NCBI RefSeq assembly: GCF_041228105.1
Contig: NZ_CP166097.1
Location: 558,001 to 622,000, forward strand
From: Pectobacterium aroidearum
GTDB taxonomy: Bacteria > Pseudomonadota > Gammaproteobacteria > Enterobacterales > Enterobacteriaceae
Direction of reading: 5' to 3'
DNA length: 64,000 bases
The notes below the pieces were generated by a model, which searched no databases, had not been told where the DNA came from, and was given only the letters and a program-made list of their open reading frames with translations. Position 1 is the first letter of the stretch, and every line of letters begins with the position of its first letter. Below, one piece after another: positions 8,853 to 16,676 of the stretch. A program made the position numbers and the translations under genes.

Positions 8853-9470
8853 ATGAATGAGTTAATTGCTGTCGCGACAATCACCATTTTGGCGGTGATC
8901 AGTCCGGGGCCTGATTTTGCCATGGTGACCCGCAACAGCTATGCCTTTGGTTTACGCGCCGGGTTAATCAGCGCGTTTGGCATTGCCTGCGGCGTCCAGA
9001 TTCATGTGATGTATACCGTTTTTGGCATCGCGGTATTCATTGTCAGCTCCCCAATACTATTTATGGCGATGAAGATTCTGGGGGCGTCATATCTGATTTA
9101 TCTGGGGTACAAGTCGTTAACCAATACGACAAAAATAACCGTAGAGGAGGCGTCCGGTCATGCGCCATCAGCGCTTGCCGCGTTTCGTATGGGCTTTCTC
9201 ACCAATGCGCTTAACCCGAAAACCATGCTGTTTGTCGTCGCCACCTACACCCAGATCGTACAGCCCGGTAGCCCAATGAGCCATAACGTTGGCTACGGAT
9301 TATTCATGTCGGTGGCGCACTGGGTCTGGTTCAGCATTGTAGCGCTGTTTTTTGCCGCACCGGCTATGCGTCGCCGGCTGCTCGACAAGCAACGTCTGGT
9401 CGACAAAGGTATCGGCGTTGCACTGATGGCGTTAGGTGCTTCTCTGGCATTGACCAAAATTACCCTGTGA
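8853..9470 (+). CDS. LysE/RhtB-family amino-acid exporter
   Basis: Inner-membrane exporter of 205 residues from the LysE/RhtB family, which exports amino acids such as threonine, homoserine lactone or leucine. The N-terminal helix contains SPGPDFAMVTRNSYAFG, the family hallmark (PGP followed by a polar loop), and five to six hydrophobic helices follow, with the conserved GFLTNALNPKTMLF segment. I start at ATG 8853 with AAGGAAAA 8 nt upstream, rather than at 8826, which would add nine residues without an RBS. It diverges from the LysR gene and ends at a small GC-rich hairpin. Confidence 0.87.
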   Translation: MNELIAVATITILAVISPGPDFAMVTRNSYAFGLRAGLISAFGIACGVQIHVMYTVFGIAVFIVSSPILFMAMKILGASYLIYLGYKSLTNTTKITVEEASGHAPSALAAFRMGFLTNALNPKTMLFVVATYTQIVQPGSPMSHNVGYGLFMSVAHWVWFSIVALFFAAPAMRRRLLDKQRLVDKGIGVALMALGASLALTKITL

Positions 9471-9476
9471 GGAATG

Positions 9477-9500
9477 ACGGCGGTGAATAACGCCGCCTGT
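9477..9500 (+). terminator. GC-rich hairpin after LysE-type gene
   Basis: ACGGCGG pairs with CCGCC(T)GT around a short loop, with one bulge, starting seven nt after the stop codon. There is no T-run, so it is only a probable terminator. Confidence 0.4.
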
Positions 9501-9609
9501 CATACGTCGCGCTCCTGAGCGGCATCGTGCGGATATAAATAAAAAATGGAGAATTAGGCAAGAAAACAAGCGGAATGCTATACCTGTTTGCTGGGGGAAT
9601 TGAGGAAAA

Positions 9610-9745
9610 TATACCCGTCATACTTCAAGCTGCTTGTGCGTTGACAATACTCGGCTCATCTCTGAGCCTCGCCCTAAAGGGTCAATGCAGAGCGTTGTTC
9701 AAAACGCTAACGTTTTGTCACGCAACTCGAATTATTTAGGGTATA
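9610..9745 (+). repeat. ERIC-like element with non-ERIC centre
   Basis: The ends TATACCCGTCATACTTCAAGC and ACTCGAATTATTTAGGGTATA-type are those of enterobacterial repetitive intergenic consensus (ERIC) elements and match the copy at 51673-51799. The middle is unrelated to the usual ERIC core and instead holds three small palindromes (9653-9668, 9672-9681, 9700-9717). Length is 136 bp rather than 127. Confidence 0.75.
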
Positions 9746-9748
9746 GCG

Positions 9749-9816
9749 TGTTTTTCAACGTCATCGGTTTCTCAACGCCATCAATTTCTCAACATAATTG
9801 GTTTCTCAACAGAAAA
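9749..9816 (+). repeat. Four-unit 17-bp tandem repeat upstream of adh
   Basis: Units begin at 9749, 9766, 9783 and 9800 and share the core (T/G/A)(G/A)TTT(C/T)TCAAC with a 17-bp period. Units 1 and 2 agree through their last bases as well. The array ends at the ribosome-binding site of the alcohol dehydrogenase gene. It could bind a regulator or be a slippage duplication in the leader. Confidence 0.75.
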
Positions 9817-9826
9817 GGAAAGAGTC

Positions 9827-10876
9827 ATGCTTGTACACGCATATGGAGCCCATGCGGGCGATAAACCTCTTGAGTCGTTGCAGATTGTCCGCCGTGAGCC
9901 GGGAGCTCACGATGTTCAGATTGAGATTGCGTACTGTGGTATCTGCCACTCGGACCTGCATCAGGTACGTGCCGAATGGGCAGGAACGCAGTTTCCCTGC
10001 GTGCCCGGCCATGAAATTGTCGGGCGAGTGTCTGCGGTAGGGGCACATGTCACTGGCTTCAAGGCTGGCGATCTGGTGGGGATTGGTTGCATTGTGGACA
10101 GCTGTCGTCACTGTGAAGAGTGCGATGATGGCTTAGAAAATTACTGCGATGGTATGGTCGGCACGTATAACGGCAAGACAACGGATGAGCCGGGTTGGAC
10201 GTTCGGCGGCTATTCCCAGCAGATCGTCGTACATGAACGTTATGTGCTGCGTGTTCGTCATCCTGAGGCGGAACTGGCTGCTGTCGCCCCTCTGCTATGT
10301 GCGGGGATTACCACCTATTCGCCGCTGCGCCACTGGAATGCCGGGCCGGGTAAGAAGGTTGGCGTGGTGGGTATCGGCGGGCTTGGCCACATGGGGATCA
10401 AGCTGGCGCATGCCATGGGTGCCTATGTTGTGGCGTTCACCACGTCTGAATCGAAACGTGAAGATGCGAAGGCGCTGGGCGCAAACGAGGTCGTGGTTTC
10501 CCGTAATGCTGAGGAAATGGCGGCGCACGCGAGCAGCTTCGATTTAATCCTGAATACCGTTGCCGCACCGCATGATTTGGATGCGTTTCTGGTGCTGTTG
10601 AAACGCGATGGTGCATTAACGCTGGTCGGTGCGCCTGCATCACCGCATCCTTCTCCTAACGTGTTCAACCTGATCATGAAACGCCGTACGGTGGCGGGAT
10701 CGATGATTGGCGGCATTCCTGAAACGCAGGAAATGCTGGATTTCTGTGCCGAGCACGGGATCGTCTCCGATATCGAGCTGATCCGCGCCGACGAAATCAA
10801 TGAGGCCTATGAGCGGATGCTCAAAGGCGATGTGAAATACCGCTTCGTCATTGATAACGCCACGCTGAACGCCTGA
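9827..10876 (+). CDS. Zinc-dependent alcohol dehydrogenase, cinnamyl-alcohol/YahK type
   Basis: Cytoplasmic medium-chain dehydrogenase/reductase of 349 residues that interconverts aldehydes and alcohols, probably with NADP(H). Catalytic zinc ligands are C40 in GICHSD and H62 in PGHE. Structural zinc cysteines are C93, C96, C99 and C107 in the segment beginning DSCRHCEEC. The nucleotide-binding fold shows GIGGLGHMG near residue 178. These place it with YahK/cinnamyl alcohol dehydrogenase-like enzymes. Start ATG has AAGGAAAGAG in front. It is a single gene, preceded by the tandem array and followed by a strong hairpin. Natural substrate uncertain; aldehyde detoxification is the usual role of relatives. 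Confidence 0.88.
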   Translation: MLVHAYGAHAGDKPLESLQIVRREPGAHDVQIEIAYCGICHSDLHQVRAEWAGTQFPCVPGHEIVGRVSAVGAHVTGFKAGDLVGIGCIVDSCRHCEECDDGLENYCDGMVGTYNGKTTDEPGWTFGGYSQQIVVHERYVLRVRHPEAELAAVAPLLCAGITTYSPLRHWNAGPGKKVGVVGIGGLGHMGIKLAHAMGAYVVAFTTSESKREDAKALGANEVVVSRNAEEMAAHASSFDLILNTVAAPHDLDAFLVLLKRDGALTLVGAPASPHPSPNVFNLIMKRRTVAGSMIGGIPETQEMLDFCAEHGIVSDIELIRADEINEAYERMLKGDVKYRFVIDNATLNA

Positions 10877-10883
10877 TTGGCCT

Positions 10884-10921
10884 CTGTCCCACAGCATTCG
10901 CTTTCTGGTGCTGTGGGACAG
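10884..10921 (+). terminator. Hairpin after alcohol dehydrogenase gene
   Basis: Perfect 13-bp arms CTGTCCCACAGCA (10884-10896) and TGCTGTGGGACAG (10909-10921) lie seven nt after the stop. It lacks a T-run, but is placed as a terminator. Confidence 0.6.
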
Positions 10922-11084
10922 CCATTCACTGATTTATCACACCCTCAGCACGCTGATAAAAACCACACCATCGTAATTTCCTGTCACCAAAGACGTCGGG
11001 ATGCGGTACTATTCGTCGGTACTGTTCACTGTTACACCAACACGTTGATTTTCCTTCCCTATTACAGCGAAAAGACAGTTTAAA

Positions 11085-11627
11085 ATGGAAATTTATCTTG
11101 GTTTAGCTCTGGTTGGTTTGGTGGTGGTCTGGGCGATTTTTACCTACAACCGGTTGATATCTCTGCGACGTTTTAAAGATGAAGCCTGGAGCGGCATTGC
11201 GGTACAGCTGAAGCGCCGCCATGATTTGGCCCCCAATCTTCTGACGTTGGTTAAGCGCTACGCGCAGCACGAAAACGATCTGCTGGAAGCCATTTCCCGT
11301 CAGCGCACCAACCAGACTGGCAGCACGCGCCAAATTGCTCAGAATGAACGGGAATACTCAGGAACGCTGGGGCGTTTTTTTGCGCTGGCGGAAGCTTACC
11401 CTGACCTGAAAGCCAACCAAAACTTCCTCGCCTTGCAGCAATCGCTCTCTGAAATTGAAGAGCAACTTCAGATGTCGCGCCGTTATTTCAATGCCACGGT
11501 GCGGGATTTCAATATTCAGGTGGAATCCTTCCCCAGCCTGCTCATTGCCAACCTGTTCCAGTTTAAAACCGAAACGTTCTTTGAACTGGAGAACCCCGCA
11601 GAGGGTGACGTTCCGCGGATGGAGTGA
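11085..11627 (+). CDS. lemA: LemA family protein
   Basis: Protein of 180 residues with one N-terminal transmembrane helix (about residues 3-20) and a helical domain exposed on one side of the membrane. The NRLISLRRFKDEAWSGIAVQLKRR segment and the closing NxxxxxFPSLLIANLF pattern are typical of LemA. LemA proteins are widespread and usually sit next to DUF2207 or TPM-domain membrane proteins; their biochemical role is unsettled. The same pairing occurs here: the DUF2207 gene begins 4 nt after this stop. A third gene of unknown family follows, so the three probably form one operon. Confidence 0.9.
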   Translation: MEIYLGLALVGLVVVWAIFTYNRLISLRRFKDEAWSGIAVQLKRRHDLAPNLLTLVKRYAQHENDLLEAISRQRTNQTGSTRQIAQNEREYSGTLGRFFALAEAYPDLKANQNFLALQQSLSEIEEQLQMSRRYFNATVRDFNIQVESFPSLLIANLFQFKTETFFELENPAEGDVPRME

Positions 11628-11631
11628 CGTG

Positions 11632-13689
11632 ATGGCAAAGTGGAAGGAGGCGCTGCGTCGTTGCGGCTGTCTGGTTTTACTCTGCTGGAGCGCTCTGGTT
11701 CAGGCAAACGCGCTGGATAATACGTTTATCCCCGGTGTTAGCGCTGCGCCGGGAACAGCGGCTTCTCTTCGGGTGGCGGACGAACGTATTTTGCTGTTTG
11801 ATTCGCAGGCCCATTTCCAGACAGATGGCACCATGCTGGTGGATGAGACCATTCAGGTGCAGTCGACCGGAGAGCAGATCAAGCGAGGAATTTTCCGCAC
11901 GCTACCGGTGGTCTGGCATCGGCAGGACGGCAGTACGTTCCGGCTGGCGTACCAGATTAAACAGGTGCTGCGGGAGGGAGAACCTGAACGCTACAGCATT
12001 GATGACACGGGCGAGCAGATTAAGATACTGATTGGCAGCGCCGATCGCCAACTGCAACCCGGTGTTCACCGCTACCGTATTCAGTATCAGGTGAGTAACC
12101 ATTTCAGCCGCTTTCCTGACTGGGATGAGCTGTATTGGAACGTCACGGGCAATGGCTGGAGTTACCCCATAAATCAGGTGCGTTTTCGCCTGAACCTGCC
12201 GGATCAAGCCGCGTTTCTCTCTACCCGCGGCAAAGATACCCGCCTGCAATCGATTGATGTCTATACCGGTCCGGTGGGCAGGAAAGGTGATAATGCCCGT
12301 ATTCTGGCAGATGGCAGCATCGAGACGCTCGCGCCGCTGCATCCGGGGGAAGGGGTGACGGTCGCCTACACCTGGCCGCGGAGTATTCTGGCATCCGCCT
12401 CCGCACCGCAGGAAGACTCGCTGCTGGGGCATTGGCTCTCGCCCACGCTGAAAAGTGGGATACTGTGGTTTCCTCCCTTTCTGATCGTGGTTTACTACCT
12501 GTTTTGGTGGAGTAAGCATATAACCCCCCTTTGCTTAACGAAACCCGCAGTCGTGCCGTTGTATAGCGTTCCCGATGGCGTTTATCCCGGCTATGTACGC
12601 TACCTCTGTCAACGAACCTACGATAATGTGGCTTTCTCCAGCGATATCTTGGATCTGGTTGCTAAGCGTGCGATTGCACTGACAAAAGTCATCCATAAGC
12701 CGAGAAAAAGCCGAAGTGGTATGACGCAGAGGCGAGAAGAGCAGTGGCTCACTCGCTTACCTGAAAGCGAATCCATGAAGCTGACCTCTGAGGATAAACA
12801 GCTCCTTAGCACTTTGTTTCCCGGCAAGATGAAGAAACTGGATATTACAGAAACCAGTATGCGTTCGGTGCCGATGCAGAAGGCGCGCAAGGCGCAGAAG
12901 GCGCATTATGAAAAAATGCACCCGACGCTGTTTTTATCGATTTCCGGCGCGGTGAGGTCGGGCATCGCCCTGACCCTGCTGGTTCCTGTGCTGTACGGTC
13001 TGTTCTTTGACCTTAGAGCGGCGATGAGCACGATTTTCTGCCTGCCTTTTCTGCTGTTCAGTACGCTGCTGTGTTTCAAGTTACTGAAATATTCACGCTA
13101 TTCTGCGTTGCTACGCAATAGCGAGAAAAGCAAAGTCTCGCTCTTTATGGTGTTGGCGGGTTTCCTCTTCACGCTACCTTTTGGCCTTTCGCTGTTGCGC
13201 TTACTGACATCATCCCTGCTGCCGACTGACTATCGGGGGGCCTTATCGGTAAGCCTGTTACTGTGTCTGGGTTTCTTCTGCATCGTCCCGCGTCATACCC
13301 AGAAAGGATTGAATGGTCTGGCCGTAGCCAAAGGGATGATGCTGTATCTGCGCGCCGCAGAAGAGCGTCGTTATGAAACGTTGTATCCGCCCGATGAGCG
13401 AGTGACGCATTTTGAACGCATGCTGCCTTATGCGCTGGCGTTGGGCGTGGGGGAAACCTGGGCCAATACGTTTGCCCAGTATCTGAAGCGTCACCAAATG
13501 GTTTCCGACGTGTTCTCCAGTACGCAGTGGGACGGTATTTCCCAGTTCAACAGCGCGTGTAGCGCCTCGTCAAGGACGGTGGTGAACTCCGGTTCTGGCG
13601 GAGGAGGCGGCAGTTCCAGTGGTTCGGGTTCTTCCGGCGGAGGTTCGTCGGGGGGCGGTTCCGGCGGCGGTGGAGGCGGCGGGTGGTAA
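11632..13689 (+). CDS. DUF2207 domain membrane protein
   Basis: Membrane protein of about 685 residues. Order: a signal peptide or N-terminal helix (about 1-27), a periplasmic beta-rich DUF2207 domain (about 40-270) containing DWDELYWNVTGNGW, a hydrophobic helix near 290-305, a cytoplasmic stretch with charged segments, a cluster of four further hydrophobic helices (about 440-560), and a C-terminal tail made almost only of glycine and serine, ending in GGGGGGGW. Such glycine tails are common in DUF2207 proteins. I start at ATG 11632 (GTG 11629 is an alternative), because any start further upstream would overlap lemA. It follows lemA directly; the pair is found in many bacteria, with no proven function. 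Confidence 0.85.
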   Translation: MAKWKEALRRCGCLVLLCWSALVQANALDNTFIPGVSAAPGTAASLRVADERILLFDSQAHFQTDGTMLVDETIQVQSTGEQIKRGIFRTLPVVWHRQDGSTFRLAYQIKQVLREGEPERYSIDDTGEQIKILIGSADRQLQPGVHRYRIQYQVSNHFSRFPDWDELYWNVTGNGWSYPINQVRFRLNLPDQAAFLSTRGKDTRLQSIDVYTGPVGRKGDNARILADGSIETLAPLHPGEGVTVAYTWPRSILASASAPQEDSLLGHWLSPTLKSGILWFPPFLIVVYYLFWWSKHITPLCLTKPAVVPLYSVPDGVYPGYVRYLCQRTYDNVAFSSDILDLVAKRAIALTKVIHKPRKSRSGMTQRREEQWLTRLPESESMKLTSEDKQLLSTLFPGKMKKLDITETSMRSVPMQKARKAQKAHYEKMHPTLFLSISGAVRSGIALTLLVPVLYGLFFDLRAAMSTIFCLPFLLFSTLLCFKLLKYSRYSALLRNSEKSKVSLFMVLAGFLFTLPFGLSLLRLLTSSLLPTDYRGALSVSLLLCLGFFCIVPRHTQKGLNGLAVAKGMMLYLRAAEERRYETLYPPDERVTHFERMLPYALALGVGETWANTFAQYLKRHQMVSDVFSSTQWDGISQFNSACSASSRTVVNSGSGGGGGSSSGSGSSGGGSSGGGSGGGGGGGW

Positions 13690-13753
13690 ACATCATCAAG
13701 CACTGTGCGTTGGGGCAACATTTCATCTGCGATGAACAAGGGAAAAGAGAAAA

Positions 13754-15460
13754 ATGATGGATAAGCATGTAAACGAAACCGAGGTTCCATCACAAGACGA
13801 GTTACGTATGCGGGATGAAGCGCTGACAGCAATCAACAAATGGTTTGATACGCAGGAGCAAAGGGACGGGCTTGATGAGATTATATCGCGCACAACATTG
13901 CAAGCGGGCATCCATCACGATGTGATGCTGGATTATGCGCCGGGCCGCACGTCGATATCCCCGGAATCGAAGCGTGATGCCGACGGGGTATCTCCCGGCA
14001 GTCGCAAAGGGGCGCTGAGCGTCACGCAAATACAGGAAGAGGTGGTTCCGGCGCTGACGCAGGCTATCGCGCAGCGTGTTGAGAAACTGGCCGATACGGC
14101 GCTAATTGACTATCGATTCTGTTTTCGGGCTGTATTTCCGGCAACCGAAGGCCGCCTGCTGATTACGCTGTTTACATTCACCAATGAGGTGAAAAAGCAG
14201 CGGCTGCTGGCGTCTATTCATGACTATATCGATCGATACCTTACGCATGGCAATGCGCCGACGGAGCAGCTGCAAACCTTCTTTTTGGCTCGCCACCTGC
14301 TTGATGTACAGCTCTTTCCCTCGCAGGATATCCGCTGGATCATGACTCAGTTTGAGCGCATTCAGCAGCGAAACGCAGGGAGTGCTGAATTATCAGAGCA
14401 TCGACGCAATATTATCGGCGCATTAAAAAAGTGGGTAGAGCCGCAATTTCTGTTGCGGTATTGCGACGTGTCCCAGCCTAAGCAGTCCTTTCAACCGGTA
14501 AGCTATACCCTTAAACCCGGAATCAGTTTGGATTGGCAGGATTCACAAATGCTTCACCCCGTAGAACTCGTGCTCTATGCGGCAGTCATGATCCTGCGTT
14601 ATGAACCTTCCTACAGTAAATCTCAGGCGCTGGAATATCTGGATATCGCGAAGCAGTTGGGTTATCCACGAGCAATCAGCATGATGGAAGAGGGAAGCGG
14701 TACGTTTGAGCAACAGCAGATTAACCTGAAGAATGACTGGGTTGAATGCGTGGCGAATGACGTGTTTTCTACCATCACGATTCGTATTCGTAAGGAAAGC
14801 GCTGAAGCGTATGAGCAGGCGCTGAGCTTCATGACGCGTTTACTGGCGCTCGGCTTCCCAAAGAGTTACAAGATCGTCCTGAAATCGTCGGTGCGACAGT
14901 ACCTCCCCATCAAGGGGCTGGCAAAGTCAGATACTCATCGCTTTTTTGCTAACGCGTTGCAGTATGCCTCGAACTACCCGTTTCTTGAGGATTATGCTCG
15001 TGCAGCGATTGAGCAATTTGAATGGTATGCCGATTCGGAAGGTGAGAAGTGCTGTATGCCGGGAAGCTATGCGGTATTTGGGCTGGGTCTGGCCGATGCC
15101 GCGTATTTCCCGCTCGTAAAAGCGTATATGGAAAACGTGGATGATGAACATCAATCGGTACAGGATGGCTTCATTCGTGCGTTTTTCGATAAGCATGGCG
15201 TGACGACGCAGAACGTGGCGACGCTGATTGCCTGCCTGAGCCATGCGACAGAAAGCCTAAAACTGAATATGTTACCTGCGCTAGAGGATGATGTGCTGTT
15301 CGAACAACTGGTCGAAGCGGTACGGGCGCAGGAGCCTGCGGTGATCGAACATATTGTGTATCTCATCTGGGGCAATACCAAGAAACTCGCCGCACTGGTG
15401 AAAAAATCGGAAGCGAAGCGCGGCGCGTTATTAACGTCGCTCATTCAGGCTTCGGCGTAA
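13754..15460 (+). CDS. Uncharacterised 568-residue protein linked to LemA/DUF2207
   Basis: Predicted soluble, mostly helical protein without signal peptide or membrane helix. I do not recognise it firmly; the layout (QEEVVPALTQAIAQRVEKL near residue 100, a middle beta segment with YRFCFRAVFPATEG, then long helical repeats) recalls proteins annotated as DUF6138, but this is from memory and uncertain. The central part with YLDIAKQLGYPRAISMMEEGSG looks like a Sel1/TPR-like helical pair. It follows the DUF2207 gene by 64 nt on the same strand with only a purine-rich RBS between (GGAAAAGAGAAAA), so joint transcription and a joint role with LemA/DUF2207 are likely. Confidence 0.7.
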   Translation: MMDKHVNETEVPSQDELRMRDEALTAINKWFDTQEQRDGLDEIISRTTLQAGIHHDVMLDYAPGRTSISPESKRDADGVSPGSRKGALSVTQIQEEVVPALTQAIAQRVEKLADTALIDYRFCFRAVFPATEGRLLITLFTFTNEVKKQRLLASIHDYIDRYLTHGNAPTEQLQTFFLARHLLDVQLFPSQDIRWIMTQFERIQQRNAGSAELSEHRRNIIGALKKWVEPQFLLRYCDVSQPKQSFQPVSYTLKPGISLDWQDSQMLHPVELVLYAAVMILRYEPSYSKSQALEYLDIAKQLGYPRAISMMEEGSGTFEQQQINLKNDWVECVANDVFSTITIRIRKESAEAYEQALSFMTRLLALGFPKSYKIVLKSSVRQYLPIKGLAKSDTHRFFANALQYASNYPFLEDYARAAIEQFEWYADSEGEKCCMPGSYAVFGLGLADAAYFPLVKAYMENVDDEHQSVQDGFIRAFFDKHGVTTQNVATLIACLSHATESLKLNMLPALEDDVLFEQLVEAVRAQEPAVIEHIVYLIWGNTKKLAALVKKSEAKRGALLTSLIQASA

Positions 15461-15528
15461 TCTTAAACGTAATGACGACAATCACAGGGTAAGGCCGCGG
15501 GTGCCTTACCCTGCTAAGGAACGTGCTT

Positions 15529-16455
15529 ATGACCGCTATTCTGCTGCTGGACTCGCGTGCCGATGAGATCGGCTCTGTCTTAAATCATAATGCGCCGGAG
15601 CTTGAGTTGGTGCTATCAAACGGCACGGCGGAGCAGGCGGCGAGCTGTCCGATCTGGCTGGGTGAACCGGATACCGCTGCGGCATTGCTGGCTCAAGGGG
15701 CTAAACCAACGTGGCTACAGTCTACGTGGGCAGGGTTCAAGCCGCTGCTGGCTGAAGGGTTGCCGCGTGATTACCGTCTAAGCCGCGCCGTCGGCGTGTT
15801 TGGACAGCCGATAGCCGAATATGTGATTGCCTATATGCTCAGGCATGAGCTACGTCTGGGGGAACGGCAAGCCAGTCAGGAAGAACGGCGTTGGGATCAC
15901 CGTTTACCTGGATCGCTGGCGGATAAGAAGGTGCTGATTGTCGGTGCGGGAGAGATTGGCTGCGAGGTTGCGGGCTTTCTACGGCCTTTTGGCGTCGAGT
16001 TATACGGCATCGTCAGCACGCCAAGGCAGCGACCTGATTTTAAACGGGTCATGAGCTTAGCAGAGCTACCCGCCGCGATGCCGACAGCCGATTATGTCAT
16101 CAACCTTCTTCCTGATACGTCGGCCACCACCGATATCTATGATGCCCGTTTGTTTGCAGCGATGAAGCCTTCGGCGCTGTTTATTAATGTCGGGCGTGGT
16201 AGTGCCGTGGTGGATGATGATTTACAAGCGGCGCTGCGTGACGGACAAATTGCGGGAGCCGTGCTGGATGTATTCAGGCAAGAGCCGTTGCCGTACAGCC
16301 ACCCGTTCTGGAACACGCCGAACCTGACATTGACGGCGCACATTGCCGGGCCGATGGTGCCGGGACTAATGGGACGCTTATTTCTGGATAATCTCGCTCG
16401 CTTTCATGCTGATAATACGCTGCGTGGCGAGGTGGATTTTAATCGCGAATATTAA
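15529..16455 (+). CDS. D-2-hydroxyacid dehydrogenase
   Basis: Cytoplasmic NAD(P)-dependent oxidoreductase of 308 residues from the D-isomer 2-hydroxyacid dehydrogenase family, which reduces 2-oxo acids such as glyoxylate or hydroxypyruvate. The Rossmann motif is GAGEIG near residue 146. Substrate-binding arginine is in the NVGRGSAVV segment, the catalytic glutamate in the FRQEPLP segment, and the catalytic histidine in LTAHIAGP. ATG 15529 is preferred over GTG 15523 because AAGGA lies 8 nt upstream. It follows the LemA group on the same strand but has its own leader. Exact substrate uncertain; the GhrA branch is the closest guess. Confidence 0.85.
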   Translation: MTAILLLDSRADEIGSVLNHNAPELELVLSNGTAEQAASCPIWLGEPDTAAALLAQGAKPTWLQSTWAGFKPLLAEGLPRDYRLSRAVGVFGQPIAEYVIAYMLRHELRLGERQASQEERRWDHRLPGSLADKKVLIVGAGEIGCEVAGFLRPFGVELYGIVSTPRQRPDFKRVMSLAELPAAMPTADYVINLLPDTSATTDIYDARLFAAMKPSALFINVGRGSAVVDDDLQAALRDGQIAGAVLDVFRQEPLPYSHPFWNTPNLTLTAHIAGPMVPGLMGRLFLDNLARFHADNTLRGEVDFNREY

Positions 16456-16480
16456 ATAATTACTTGGCGAATTATAAATT

Positions 16481-16521
16481 AATGAGTTAATTGTTATTGA
16501 TATAATTTCAATTAACTCATT
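16481..16521. terminator. AT-rich inverted repeat after dehydrogenase gene
   Basis: Thirteen-base perfect arms AATGAGTTAATTG (16481-16493) and CAATTAACTCATT (16509-16521) around a 15-nt loop. Likely terminator or boundary hairpin at the edge of a markedly AT-rich segment. Confidence 0.5.
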
Positions 16522-16676
16522 TAAAAAGTTTCATTTTAAATATTTTTGTAAAAATTTATTGAGATTATATCGCGTGTCGGTGTAATACTACTCTCGCTAA
16601 GAATCAATATTAGTTAATTTTTAAATAATAAGTCTGCGTTCTATTTGAGAATACTCAAAAATAAGGAAATCTTGGG

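Larger units (their letters stand above)
9471..9826. other. Repeat-dense intergenic region
   Basis: This gap contains a GC-rich hairpin after the LysE-type gene (about 9477-9500), a hybrid ERIC element (9610-9745) and a four-unit 17-bp tandem repeat (9749-9816) that runs up to the RBS of the alcohol dehydrogenase gene. No coding sequence is apparent. Confidence 0.7.
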
